Of a stretch of 64,000 nt of DNA, positions 17,157 through 26,603 are shown piece by piece. The stretch's first letter is position 1. Each line of letters starts with the position of its first letter. The notes beneath the pieces were generated by a model. It worked only from the letters and a program-made list of their open reading frames with translations, was not told the DNA's origin and made no database searches. Both the position numbers and the translations under genes were made by a program. Source of the stretch: Defluviicoccus sp046348835 (lineage in GTDB: Bacteria > Pseudomonadota > Alphaproteobacteria > Rhodospirillales > Defluviicoccaceae); assembly GCA_046348835.1 (NCBI GenBank), contig JAXMDM010000005.1:124001-188000 (forward strand). The letters run 5' to 3'.

Positions 17157-17918
17157 TCAGCTCTTGATGAAGTAGGCGATGGTCAGGACCGTGCCGACGG
17201 TGGTGACGATCATCCGTGCGATCGGGGCGGGAAGGCGATTGCCGGCATGGCCGCCGATGTAGCCGCCGATGAGGCCGCCGCTCATCATGACGAGGGCGTG
17301 CGGCCAGCTCACCGCGCCGGCAGCGACGAAGACGACGATGGCGACGCCGTTGCAGAGCGAGGTGAACAGGTTTTTCAGCGCGTTCATCACCCGGATGTCT
17401 TCGAGGCCGAGGAGGTTCAGCCCGGCCAGCGTCACCATCCCCATCCCGGCGCCGAAAAAGCCGCCGTAGACGCCGATCGCCGCCTGCAGGACGAGGCCGG
17501 CGGCGCGGACGACCGGACGCTCGTGGTGCAGGTCGGCCCGCTTCATCATCCGCACCAGCCATGGGCCGAGGGCGAACATCACCGTGGCGATCAGGAGCAG
17601 CCACGGCACGCAGGCGCGAAACCGGGCGTCGCCCAGCCACAGCACCAGCCAGGCGCCGGCCGCGCCGCCGATCACGCCCAGGATCAGGAACGAGACCAGG
17701 AGATGGCGGGCGGCGGGAAGGTGGCGGCGCATCGCCAGGAACGCGGCGAAGCTCGACGGCGCCAGGGCGACGGTGTTGGAGGCGTTGGCGGTGACCGCGC
17801 CGAGCCCGGCGGCCATCATCGCCGGAAAGGTGAAGAAGGTGGCGCCGCCGGCGATGGCATTGATGCCGCCGCCGAGAATGCCGGCGCCGATGAGGAGGGC
17901 AACGCTATGCAGGTCCAT
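17157..17918 (-). CDS. TauE/SafE-family membrane permease
   Basis: A 253-residue polytopic inner-membrane protein with about seven or eight hydrophobic segments. The family repeats are visible: GGGINAIAGGATFFTFPAM near residues 16-34 and GVYGGFFGAGMGM near 148-160, the two pseudo-symmetrical loops of TauE/SafE (formerly DUF81). Family members export or import sulfite, sulfoacetate, taurine-derived or other small organic acids. No sulfur-metabolism gene lies nearby, so the substrate is open. Confidence 0.88.
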   Translation of the reverse strand: MDLHSVALLIGAGILGGGINAIAGGATFFTFPAMMAAGLGAVTANASNTVALAPSSFAAFLAMRRHLPAARHLLVSFLILGVIGGAAGAWLVLWLGDARFRACVPWLLLIATVMFALGPWLVRMMKRADLHHERPVVRAAGLVLQAAIGVYGGFFGAGMGMVTLAGLNLLGLEDIRVMNALKNLFTSLCNGVAIVVFVAAGAVSWPHALVMMSGGLIGGYIGGHAGNRLPAPIARMIVTTVGTVLTIAYFIKS

Positions 17919-18106
17919 GGGCGGGCGCCGAAGAAACGGGGTAGGGACAACGGGCGGGCATCGAGCGAGCGCGCATCTTCACCTTGCACACCACAAGTGG
18001 GGATTCAATCTTCATCCTTCGCCGGGACCCATCGCCGCTATGCCGAAACATGTCTTTTGTCGGCGGTAACAGTGGTCGTGGCGCACGGCAAGGGAGGGCC
18101 TGCGAG

Positions 18107-18352
18107 ATGACCAAGGGAAAGGTCCCGAGTGCCGCCGTCGTGCTCGCTTTGCTCGCCGGTTGCGCATCGAGCCAGCTCGTCAGCGACACCGGCAGGACAT
18201 TGACCTACCAGCACGATCACGACCAGGCGGCGCTGATGGAAACCTATCGCGATGCCGCCGCCAACTGTAAGGCGAAGGGACTGATCGCTCGCCAGACCTC
18301 GACCGTCTGCCCCGACCGTTGCCAAACCAAGTTTGAGTGCATCCAGCGCTGA
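18107..18352 (+). CDS. Small lipoprotein (81 aa)
   Basis: A short exported lipoprotein. The signal peptide ends in the lipobox LLAGC, with the lipidated Cys near residue 19. The mature part contains three further cysteines clustered at the C-terminus (CPDRCQTKFEC), suggesting disulfides or metal binding. The ATG at 18107 follows an AGGGAGGG with good spacing; a longer upstream reading would bury the signal peptide. The family was not recognised. It precedes the transglutaminase gene by 249 bases on the same strand. Confidence 0.65.
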   Translation: MTKGKVPSAAVVLALLAGCASSQLVSDTGRTLTYQHDHDQAALMETYRDAAANCKAKGLIARQTSTVCPDRCQTKFECIQR

Positions 18353-18601
18353 ACGGGTCCCATCATCTGTGTCGAGCGCCTCCGACGCCGTACCCCGCTC
18401 GAACACGAACTTCCCTTCGGTGGCATGGTCGATGCATGCGATGTCCCGCCCTGTGGCCGCCACGCGCGGGACCGGTGGTCACGGCACTTGTACCGAAGCT
18501 CCGCAAAGCCCGGTCCCTATCGTCAAGAAACCCGCCGCAGGGCGTTGTTGCCCGGGGCGGCGGTCCCCGTTATCAACGCCCCGAAACAAGGGCAGGATGC
18601 C

Positions 18602-21600
18602 ATGGCGATCGATGTAGCTCTCCGACACCGCACCGCATATCGGTACCAACAGCCGTCGCAACTGGGCCCGCAGGTGATCCGGCTGCGACCGGTGCCACAC
18701 TGCCGGACCAAAATCCTGTCCTACTCGCTCAAGGTCGAGCCGGCGCTGCATTTTCTCAACTGGCAGCAGGACCCACAGGGGAACTACCTCGCCCGTCTGG
18801 TATTTCCGGAGCGGACGGGGGAATTCGTCATCGACGTCGACCTGGTTGCCGAGATGGCGGTCTTCAACCCGTTCGACTTTTTCCTCGAGCCGGATGCGGA
18901 GACCTTCCCGTTCGCCTACGCGCCCTGGCTGGCTAAGGAACTGGCGCCCTATCTGGCGCCGCTGCCCGCCGGCCCGCTGCTGACCGAGTGGATGGCTTCG
19001 GTGCCGCGGCAGGAAATGCGGACGATCGACTTTCTTGTCGCCCTCAATCATCGCCTGCAGCAGGAGATCTCCTACACCATTCGCATGGAGCCCGGCATCC
19101 AGACCTGCGAGGAGACCCTCGCGTCGCGGCGCGGCTCCTGCCGGGACACCGGCTGGCTGCTGGTGCAGATCCTTCGCCAGCTGGGCCTCGCCGCCCGGTT
19201 CGTTTCCGGCTACCTCATTCAGCTCAAGCCGGACGTGAAGCCACTGGAAGGGCCGGTGGGCGCCGCCGAAGATTTCACCGATCTGCACGCCTGGACCGAG
19301 GTCTATCTGCCGGGCGCCGGCTGGGTCGGCTTCGATCCCACCTCCGGGCTGCTGGCCGGTGAAGGGCACCTGCCGCTGGCGTGCACGCCGGACCCGGAGA
19401 GTGCCGCCCCCATCTCGGGCAGCGTCGATGCGGAAGACGTCGAGTTCTTCTTCGAGATGTCGATCGAGCGTATCCGCGAGACGCCGCGGGTCACCAAGCC
19501 CTATTCCGACCAGCAGTGGGATCGCATCGTCGTCCTCGGCGACCGGGTGGATGAGCGGCTGGCCGACGGCGACGTGCGGCTGACGGTGGGCGGCGAGCCC
19601 ACCTTCGTCTCGGTCGACGACATGGACGGCGACGAATGGAACAGCGCCGCCGACGGCCCGGCGAAGCGGCGGCTGGCGGCCGAACTGATCGGGCGACTGC
19701 GCGACCGCTTTGCCCCCGGCGGCCTGTTGCATTTCGGCCAGGGTAAATGGTACCCCGGCGAGTCGTTGCCGCGCTGGGCGTACGCCCTCTATTGGCGGCG
19801 CGACGGCAAGCCGCTGTGGCGTGAGCCGGCGCTGATGGCAATCGGCGACGGCGGCCGCCCCGCCGTCGTCGGCGATGCGGAACGATTCCTGACGACGCTC
19901 GCCGACACCCTCGGCATCGATCCTGCCTACGCCTTGCCCACCTACGAGGATCCGTTCCCCTACATCGCCCGCGAGCATAGCCTCCCGGAGAATGTCGATC
20001 CGTTCGACTCCAAGCTGGAAGACCCGGAGGAGCGGGAGCGGCTGGCTCGCGTGTTCGAGCGCGGTCTCGGCAATCCCGTCGGCTGGACGCTGCCGATCCA
20101 GCACTGGAACGCCCGCGCCGACAGCGCTCATTGGTTCAGCGAGCGCTGGTCGACCCGGCGTGGCCGGCTGTTCCTGGTGCCGGGGGACTCCCCGGCCGGG
20201 TTCCGGCTGCCGCTGGGATCGCTGCCGTGGCTGGCACCCGACGTCTATCCTTATTACACCCCCGCCGACCCGTTCGAGGAGCGGCCGGCGCTGCCCGATC
20301 CGCCGCGGCCGCGGCAGCGGGTGGCATCCACCGCCGGTCCGGTCGGCGGCCAGGCGCCACAGCGCATCGTCGAGCAGCAGTTGCCCACCGAGATCGGCGG
20401 CGCGGTACGGACCGCCATTTCCGTCGAGCCCCGCAATGGCCAGCTCTGCGTCTTCGTGCCGCCGCTGGAAGACGTCGACTCCTATGTGGAACTGGTCGGC
20501 GCCATCGAGGACGCGGCGGCGACGTTGGACCTACCGGTGCGCCTGGAGGGCTACATGCCTCCGCCCGATCCGCGCATCGGGGTGATCAAGGTGACCCCCG
20601 ACCCCGGGGTGATCGAGGCCAACATCCACCCGGCCCGTACCTGGCGGGAACTGGTCGACATCACCACCGGCCTTTACGAGGACGCTCATGAAAGCCGCCT
20701 CGGCACCGAGAAGTTCATGCTCGACGGCCGTCACACCGGTACCGGCGGCGGCAATCATATCGTCGTCGGCGGCGGCACCCCGGCCGACAGCCCGTTCCTG
20801 CGCCGCCCCGACCTGCTGCGCAGCCTGATCAACTACTGGCAGAACCACCCGTCGCTGTCGTACCTGTTCTCCGGCCTCTGCATCGGTCCGACCAGTCAGG
20901 CACCGCGCATCGACGAGGCACGCAACGATCAGCTCTACGAACTGGAACTCGCCTTCCAGCAGATTCCCGACCCGGACCAGACCCCGGTCCCCACCTGGCT
21001 GATCGACCGCATCCTCCGCAACCTGCTGATCGACGTGACCGGCAATACCCACCGGACCGAGATCTGCATCGACAAGCTGTTCGCGCCGGAGGGGCCGACC
21101 GGCCGCCTGGGGCTGGTGGAATTCCGCGCCTTCGAGATGCCGCCGCACGCGCGGATGAGCCTTGCCCAGCACCTGCTGCTGCGCTCGCTGATCGCCTGGT
21201 TCTGGGACAAGCCCTACAAACAGCCGCTGGTCCGCTGGCGCACGACACTGCACGACCGCTTCATGCTCCCCCATTTCGTCTGGAAGGACTTCGTCGACGT
21301 GGTCGCCGACATCAACCGCGCCGGCATCGCCATCGAGTCGGAGTGGTTCGCGCCTCATTTCGAGTTCCGGTTCCCGCTTTACGGCACGGTCGAGCAGGCC
21401 GGGGCGACGATCGAACTGCGCCAGGCGCTGGAGCCCTGGCACGTGATGGGCGAGGAGGGGGCCATCGGCGGCACCGTGCGCTACGTCGACTCCTCGGTCG
21501 AGCGGGTCCAGGTCCGCATCGACGGCATGACGGAGAACCGGCATGTCCTCGCCTGCAACGGCCAGCGGGTGCCATTGCATCCGACCGACGCGCCGGGCGA

Positions 21601-21922
21601 GTTCGTCGCCGGCGTCCGCTATCGCGCCTGGCAGCCGGCGCTGTGCCTGCACCCGACCATTCCGGTGGACACGCCGCTGGTCTTCGACCTCTACGACACC
21701 TGGTCCGGCCGCTCCCTCGGCGGCTGCACCTACCACGTCGCCCATCCCGGCGGCCGCAACTACGAGACGTTTCCGGTCAATGCCTACGAGGCGGAGAGCC
21801 GGCGCCTCGCCCGCTTCTTCCCGTTCGGGCACACCGCCGGGCACTACGAAGTGCCGCCGCCCCTGGTCAACCCGGAGTTCCCGCTCACCCTCGATCTGCG
21901 CTGGTGCCGGTTGAACGGATGA
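18602..21922 (+). CDS. Transglutaminase-like / DUF2126 fusion protein
   Basis: A 1106-residue cytosolic protein. Residues 1-130 are the bacterial transglutaminase-like N-terminal beta domain. The transglutaminase core follows, with a complete papain-like triad: Cys180 (RRGSCRDTGW), His229 (DLHAWTEVYLP) and Asp245 (GFDPTSG). From about residue 330 to the end is the large DUF2126 region (including GTGGGNHIVVGG and RFPLYGTV). Proteins with this layout are usually linked to alpha-E / ATP-grasp ligase genes and are thought to make or break unusual peptide bonds; those partners are absent here. The start at 18602 opens directly into the domain. It is convergent with the zinc-binding peptidase gene, with 16 bases between stops. 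Confidence 0.9.
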   Translation: MAIDVALRHRTAYRYQQPSQLGPQVIRLRPVPHCRTKILSYSLKVEPALHFLNWQQDPQGNYLARLVFPERTGEFVIDVDLVAEMAVFNPFDFFLEPDAETFPFAYAPWLAKELAPYLAPLPAGPLLTEWMASVPRQEMRTIDFLVALNHRLQQEISYTIRMEPGIQTCEETLASRRGSCRDTGWLLVQILRQLGLAARFVSGYLIQLKPDVKPLEGPVGAAEDFTDLHAWTEVYLPGAGWVGFDPTSGLLAGEGHLPLACTPDPESAAPISGSVDAEDVEFFFEMSIERIRETPRVTKPYSDQQWDRIVVLGDRVDERLADGDVRLTVGGEPTFVSVDDMDGDEWNSAADGPAKRRLAAELIGRLRDRFAPGGLLHFGQGKWYPGESLPRWAYALYWRRDGKPLWREPALMAIGDGGRPAVVGDAERFLTTLADTLGIDPAYALPTYEDPFPYIAREHSLPENVDPFDSKLEDPEERERLARVFERGLGNPVGWTLPIQHWNARADSAHWFSERWSTRRGRLFLVPGDSPAGFRLPLGSLPWLAPDVYPYYTPADPFEERPALPDPPRPRQRVASTAGPVGGQAPQRIVEQQLPTEIGGAVRTAISVEPRNGQLCVFVPPLEDVDSYVELVGAIEDAAATLDLPVRLEGYMPPPDPRIGVIKVTPDPGVIEANIHPARTWRELVDITTGLYEDAHESRLGTEKFMLDGRHTGTGGGNHIVVGGGTPADSPFLRRPDLLRSLINYWQNHPSLSYLFSGLCIGPTSQAPRIDEARNDQLYELELAFQQIPDPDQTPVPTWLIDRILRNLLIDVTGNTHRTEICIDKLFAPEGPTGRLGLVEFRAFEMPPHARMSLAQHLLLRSLIAWFWDKPYKQPLVRWRTTLHDRFMLPHFVWKDFVDVVADINRAGIAIESEWFAPHFEFRFPLYGTVEQAGATIELRQALEPWHVMGEEGAIGGTVRYVDSSVERVQVRIDGMTENRHVLACNGQRVPLHPTDAPGEFVAGVRYRAWQPALCLHPTIPVDTPLVFDLYDTWSGRSLGGCTYHVAHPGGRNYETFPVNAYEAESRRLARFFPFGHTAGHYEVPPPLVNPEFPLTLDLRWCRLNG

Positions 21923-21938
21923 TCCTGGCCGCCGGTGG

Positions 21939-23057
21939 TCAGCCGGCGGTGGGCACGGCGAGCTCCTGCGGGACGGGTGGGGTGGTCGCGAGGCGGCGGT
22001 CGTTGATCAGGCAGTGGATGAAGTGGATCTTTTTCACCGCCGGTAGATTGAGCACGAACGGATAGATATCGGGCTGGCCCATGCTGCGCGCCACCTCGTT
22101 CAAAGTCGCGGTCAGAACGACCCAACTGTTCACCCAATCGAGAAAAGCCGGGTCGGCTTCCTTCTCGTAGAGGGCGTCCGCCGAGAACGGAGTCAGGTGG
22201 AGCGGTGTCTCCGCCGAATGCAGGTGGTAGCTCGTCACCGTCTCCAGGGTCGCCTGCATGTGCAGGTAATGGGCCCACGACTCCGCCCAGTCCTCCCACG
22301 GATGGGAGGCGGCGTAGGCACTGATGAAATTGCTCTGCCAGTCGGGCGGTGGGCCCTCGCTGTAGTGTTTCTGCAGGGCTTGGCTGTAGTCGAGGCGGTC
22401 ATCGCCGAACAACTCACGGAACTTGCCGAGCCAGGACGTGTCATCACGGACGAGCACATCCCAATAGTAATGGCCTAGCTCGTGGCGAATATGGCCGATG
22501 ACGGTGCGGTAGGGTTCCTGCAGGTTCTCCCTGTTCTTTTCGCGGTAATCGTCATCCGCCTCGGCGACATTGAGGGTGATCAGTCCGTTGTCGTGGCCGG
22601 TCATCACCGGCGGCGCCCCCGCCAGCGGCTCGAGGAAGTCGAATGCCAGCCCGCGCTCGCCGTCGTCGGATTTGGGAATCAGTGGCAGGTCCAGTTCCTG
22701 GAGGGCGAAGAGGACCCGGCGTTTCGCGGATTCAAGCTCCCGCAGTCGCGCCTCGTCCTTCGGATCGTCGAGCAGCGGAACGGTCCGGGTGAGCCGGCAG
22801 GACAGGCACACCGCCTGCGGCTCTGTGGCGGGAACCAGCCAGTTGCAGGCGGCGGGCGCGGTCCTATGGGCACAAAGGCGGTACTGCGGCGGCGGCGTCC
22901 GGTCGTCGCCGCTGACTATCCATAGGCCGCCGTCTGCCGGCTCCACGTTGACCAGGGTGTGGCCGACGGGGTCGTAAGCGACCTGTCGGCCACAGCTCAA
23001 ACACTCGAGATTGTCGAAGAACAGCGGCTGGCCGCAGGTACACTTGAAGGCTTTCAT
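21939..23057 (-). CDS. Zinc-binding metallopeptidase (DUF2248-like)
   Basis: A 372-residue putative zinc peptidase. The N-terminus has a zinc-ribbon-like set (Cys6, Cys8, Cys19, Cys22) and a second Cys group (62, 71, 84, 87). The catalytic HExxH is His192-Glu193-x-x-His196 (HIRHELGHYYWD), with a downstream acidic third-ligand candidate in DWAESWAHYLH. The ATG at 23057 is used because it begins at the Cys motif; an upstream start would add 48 unrelated residues. Proteins of this type are commonly encoded beside transglutaminase/DUF2126 genes, as here, which suggests a shared peptide-processing role. The substrate is unknown. Confidence 0.85.
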   Translation of the reverse strand: MKAFKCTCGQPLFFDNLECLSCGRQVAYDPVGHTLVNVEPADGGLWIVSGDDRTPPPQYRLCAHRTAPAACNWLVPATEPQAVCLSCRLTRTVPLLDDPKDEARLRELESAKRRVLFALQELDLPLIPKSDDGERGLAFDFLEPLAGAPPVMTGHDNGLITLNVAEADDDYREKNRENLQEPYRTVIGHIRHELGHYYWDVLVRDDTSWLGKFRELFGDDRLDYSQALQKHYSEGPPPDWQSNFISAYAASHPWEDWAESWAHYLHMQATLETVTSYHLHSAETPLHLTPFSADALYEKEADPAFLDWVNSWVVLTATLNEVARSMGQPDIYPFVLNLPAVKKIHFIHCLINDRRLATTPPVPQELAVPTAG

Positions 23058-23321
23058 GATCGTCCCCGGCGTCGTGGAAATCGGACGCGCCGCAGGGGGG
23101 GTGATGCCGTTCGGCGTCCCCGCGGTGCGCGTGTTGTTGCGGCCGATAAACGACTTCCGGTCGACCATTGTTCCGAGGTCGAGAACGCCCCCGGGGCTCA
23201 ACCTCGCGTCGACCCGCTCCCTGGGGCGGACGGCTTCGCCCTTAAGCTTGCTTCAAACATCGAAAGGGATATACTTGACTCATAATATCATAGTTAGTAT
23301 TCGAGATTTGATGTCTTGGAT

Positions 23322-23567
23322 ATGATTGTTGCAGCGCAGATAAAAGCCGCCCGGGCGCTCCTCGGGATCGACCAGCGGCAGCTGGCCGAAGCGGCGGATC
23401 TGTCGTTGCCGACCATCCAGCGGATGGAGGCGAGCGACGGTACGGTCCGCGGTAATGTCGACTCGCTGGTCAAGCTGATCGATGCCCTCGATCGGCTGGG
23501 TATAGAGCTGATCAACGCCGGCGCCGCCAGTGCGGGGGGCGGCAGAGGCGTCCGGTTGAAGGAATGA
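23322..23567 (+). CDS. XRE-family transcriptional regulator (Cro/CI type)
   Basis: An 81-residue DNA-binding protein made almost entirely of one helix-turn-helix domain: AARALLGIDQRQLAEAADLSLPTIQRMEAS, with the recognition helix at about residues 27-37, then a segment resembling a dimerisation helix (VDSLVKLIDALDRLGIEL). A TTG at 23316 is an alternative start; neither start has a clear ribosome-binding site. The upstream DNA is AT-rich, with TTGACT at 23275-23280 followed 17 bases later by TATTCG, a plausible own promoter. It lies 70 bases before the hydrogenase-4-like operon on the same strand and could regulate it. Confidence 0.8.
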   Translation: MIVAAQIKAARALLGIDQRQLAEAADLSLPTIQRMEASDGTVRGNVDSLVKLIDALDRLGIELINAGAASAGGGRGVRLKE

Positions 23568-23637
23568 CGGCGGTGCGCGGGCGGCGGTCACGGCATGGCC
23601 CGAGAGGCGCGGCAACGGGATTGGAATCCGGCATCCC

Positions 23638-25656
23638 ATGGCTCTCGATCTGATCATCGGCGGCATTGTCGTCCTGTTTGCCGGCGCGCTGGCCGCAATC
23701 CCGGTCTGCCGCCATCCCATCGGCCGCCCCGCCGTCTATGGCCTGACCGCCGTCGTCTGCGGCCTGATCCTGACCGTCGCCCTCCAGAGCCTCGGGCCGA
23801 GCCCGGGACCGGCCGCCGCCATGCGGACGCTGCCCTTGGGCATTCCCTGGATCGGCGCCCACGTCCGCCTCGATGCACTCGCCGCCTTCTTTCTCGTCGT
23901 CATCAACCTGGGCGGATCCGCCGCCAGCCTCTACGCCATCGGCTACGGCCGGCACGAGGCGGCGCCCGGACGGGTGCTGCCGTTCTTCCCGGCGTTCCTG
24001 GCGGCGATGAACCTGGTGGTGCTCGCCGACGATGCCTTCGTCTTCCTCTTCGCCTGGGAGCTGATGTCGCTCACCTCATGGGCGCTGGTGATGGTGCACC
24101 ACCGGGAGCCGGCCACCGGGCAGGCGGGCTATGTCTATCTGGTGATGGCCGGCTTCGGGACGCTCTGCCTCCTTCTCGCCTTCGGCCTCCTCGCCGGCGC
24201 CGACGGCGGCTACGTCTTCGGGGCGATCCGGGCGGAGAGCCTGGTGGGGTGGAAACAGTCCCTGGTGCTGCTGCTGGTGCTGCTGGGCGCCGGCTCGAAG
24301 GCCGGCATCGTGCCGCTGCACGTCTGGCTGCCGCTCGCCCATCCCGCCGCCCCGAGCCACGTCTCGGCCCTGATGAGCGGGGTGATGACCAAGGTAGCCG
24401 TCTACGGTCTGATCCGCATCGTCTTCGATCTGGCCGGGCCGCCCGCCTGGTGGTGGAGCGTGGTCATCCTCGTCGTCGGCGGGGTGACCGCGGTGCTGGG
24501 CGTGCTCTATGCGCTGATGCAGCACGACCTGAAACGGCTCCTCGCCTATCACACGGTGGAGAATATCGGCATCATCTACATCGGTCTCGGGCTGGCGCTG
24601 GCCTTTCAGGCCAACGGCATGCCGGCCGGTGCGGCGCTGGCGCTGACCGCCGCCCTGTTCCACGTCCTCAACCACTCACTGTTCAAGAGCCTGCTGTTCT
24701 TCGGTGCCGGCGCGGTGCTCACCGCCACCGGCGATCGTGACATGGAACATCTGGGCGGGCTCATCCATCGCATGCCGGTGACGTCGGCCACCTTCCTCGT
24801 CGGCTGTGCGGCGATCTCGGCGCTGCCGCCGCTCAACGGCTTCGCCTCGGAGTGGCTGACGTTCCAGGCGATCCTGATCAGCCCCGAGCTGCCGCAATGG
24901 GGCCTCAAGTTCCTGGTACCCGCCATCGGCGCCGCCCTGGCCCTCTCCGCCGCCCTCGCCGCCGCCTGCTTCGTCAAGGCGTTCGGCATCACCTTCCTCG
25001 GCCGGCCGCGCACGCCGGCGGCGGCGATCGCGGAAGAGGTGGACGGCTTCTCCCTCGCAACGATGATCGCCCTGGCCCTCTTGTGCGTGCTGGCGGGGGT
25101 GCTGCCCGGCCTCGTCGTCGACGGCCTCGCCGGGGTCGCCCAGGAGCTCACCCACGGTGGCCGGCTGCCGGCGCAGGCGAGCCTGCCGTGGCTGTCGCTG
25201 GTTCCCCTCTCGGCGGCGCGCAGTTCCTACAACGGGCTGATCCTCCTCGTCTTCATCACCTTCACCTCGACCCTCATCGCCACCGCGGTCAAACGCTTCG
25301 CCTCCAGCGCGCTGCGGCGGTCGGCCGCCTGGGACTGCGGTTTCCCCGACCCGAGCCCGGCAACCCAGTACACCGCCCAGAGCTTCGCCCAGCCGATCCG
25401 CCGCGTCTTCGGTGGTGCCGTGTTCGGCGCCGAGGAGAAGGTGGAGATGCCGGAGCCGGGGAGCCTGGCGCCGGCACGGCTGCAGGTGCGGATGCACGAT
25501 CTTATCTGGGAGTACCTGTTCCTCCCCATCGCCCGGGCGGTCGAGGCGGCGGCCGAACGGGCGAATGCGGTCCAGTTCCTCACCGTCCGGCGCTACCTGA
25601 CGCTGGTGTTTGCCGTCCTCGTCCTGCTGCTCTCGGGGCTTGCCCTATGGCGGTGA
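23638..25656 (+). CDS. hyfB: Hydrogenase-4 component B-like proton-pumping subunit (NuoL/HyfB)
   Basis: A 672-residue polytopic membrane subunit of the NuoL/MrpA/HyfB antiporter-like family, with about 14-16 hydrophobic segments. The core carries the conserved transmembrane lysine and glutamate neighbourhood (FAWELMSLTSWALV; GSKAGIVPLHVWLPLAHPAAPSHVSALMSG; HDLKRLLAYHTVENIG). It should conduct protons or sodium across the inner membrane. It heads a six-gene operon and overlaps the next gene by 10 bases. A weak GGAAT-like site precedes the ATG. The layout without DabA argues against a bicarbonate-uptake DAB system. Confidence 0.92.
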   Translation: MALDLIIGGIVVLFAGALAAIPVCRHPIGRPAVYGLTAVVCGLILTVALQSLGPSPGPAAAMRTLPLGIPWIGAHVRLDALAAFFLVVINLGGSAASLYAIGYGRHEAAPGRVLPFFPAFLAAMNLVVLADDAFVFLFAWELMSLTSWALVMVHHREPATGQAGYVYLVMAGFGTLCLLLAFGLLAGADGGYVFGAIRAESLVGWKQSLVLLLVLLGAGSKAGIVPLHVWLPLAHPAAPSHVSALMSGVMTKVAVYGLIRIVFDLAGPPAWWWSVVILVVGGVTAVLGVLYALMQHDLKRLLAYHTVENIGIIYIGLGLALAFQANGMPAGAALALTAALFHVLNHSLFKSLLFFGAGAVLTATGDRDMEHLGGLIHRMPVTSATFLVGCAAISALPPLNGFASEWLTFQAILISPELPQWGLKFLVPAIGAALALSAALAAACFVKAFGITFLGRPRTPAAAIAEEVDGFSLATMIALALLCVLAGVLPGLVVDGLAGVAQELTHGGRLPAQASLPWLSLVPLSAARSSYNGLILLVFITFTSTLIATAVKRFASSALRRSAAWDCGFPDPSPATQYTAQSFAQPIRRVFGGAVFGAEEKVEMPEPGSLAPARLQVRMHDLIWEYLFLPIARAVEAAAERANAVQFLTVRRYLTLVFAVLVLLLSGLALWR

Positions 25657-26603
25657 TCGGCGATGTCCTCGTCCAGGGCGTGGAGATGCTGCTGGTGCTG
25701 CTGGTGGCGCCGCTGATGACCGGCCTCATCCGCTTCATCAAGGCGCGCCTGCTCCGCCGGCAAGGGCCGTCACCGCTGCAGCCCTACCGCGACCTCTGGC
25801 GCCTCCTGCGCAAGGAGGTGGTGCTGGCGGACAGCGCCTCGTGGCTGTTCCGCGTCGCTCCCTACGTCGTCTTCACCGCCATCTGGGTGGCGGCGTCGCT
25901 GATCCCCACCTTCGCCACCGGCCTGTTGTTCAGCTGGTCGGCCGACATGATCGCCATCGTCGCCCTTCTCGGCACGGCGCGGTTCTTTCTGGCGCTGGCC
26001 GGCCTCGACGTCGGCACCAGCTTCGGCGGCATCGGCTCCAGCCGGGAGATGATGATCGCGTCCGTCGCCGAGCCGGCGATGCTGATGGCGGTGTTCACCC
26101 TTTCGCTGCTCGCCGGGTCGACCGCGCTGTCCTCGGTCGCCCATTTCATGCTCAACGCCCACGTCGGGCTGCGCATCTCCCTCGGTCTGGTGCTGGTGGC
26201 ACTCCTCATCGTCAGCATCGCCGAGAACGCCCGCATTCCGGTCGATAATCCGGCGACCCACCTGGAGCTGACCATGGTGCACGAGGCGATGGTCCTCGAG
26301 TACTCCGGCCGGCACCTGGCGATGATCGAGGCCGCCGCCTTCCTCAAGCTGGTCCTTTACGCGTCGCTGCTCGCCTGCGTCTTTCTCCCCTGGGGACTGG
26401 CCGCCGCCGGGGACGGGCCGTTCGCCTACCTGATCGGCATCGCCGCCTACCTCCTCAAGCTGGCGCTCGCCGCCGTTCTCCTTGCCGTGTTCGAGACCTC
26501 CATCGCCAAGATGCGGGTGTTCCGGGTGCCGCAGTTCCTCGGCGCGGCGCTGATGTTGGGCCTGCTCGGCACGCTCCTGCTGTTCGTCAGTCGGAGCTTG
26601 TGA
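25647..26603 (+). CDS. hyfC: Hydrogenase-4 component C-like membrane subunit (NuoH/HyfC)
   Basis: A 318-residue membrane protein with eight hydrophobic segments, related to NuoH and HyfC/HycD, the subunit that couples the redox arm to the pump modules. Typical motifs are RLLRRQGPSPLQPYRDLWRLLRKE near the N-terminus and the acidic loop IAENARIPVDNPATHLELTMVHEAMVLEYSG. That loop holds the conserved acidic and Asn/Pro residues that face the quinone-like cavity in complex I. It overlaps the previous stop by 10 bases, and the next gene's start overlaps its own stop. Confidence 0.92.
   Translation: MAVIGDVLVQGVEMLLVLLVAPLMTGLIRFIKARLLRRQGPSPLQPYRDLWRLLRKEVVLADSASWLFRVAPYVVFTAIWVAASLIPTFATGLLFSWSADMIAIVALLGTARFFLALAGLDVGTSFGGIGSSREMMIASVAEPAMLMAVFTLSLLAGSTALSSVAHFMLNAHVGLRISLGLVLVALLIVSIAENARIPVDNPATHLELTMVHEAMVLEYSGRHLAMIEAAAFLKLVLYASLLACVFLPWGLAAAGDGPFAYLIGIAAYLLKLALAAVLLAVFETSIAKMRVFRVPQFLGAALMLGLLGTLLLFVSRSL

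Noticed and set aside
20531..21844. Minus-strand frame of 437 codons in the transglutaminase/DUF2126 gene
   Set aside because: Antisense shadow; composition typical of non-coding frames in high-GC DNA.
23638..25656. DabB of a DAB bicarbonate pump
   Set aside because: No DabA (DUF2309) gene is adjacent, and the gene is followed by hyfC, E, F, G and I homologues, as in hydrogenase-4-like complexes.
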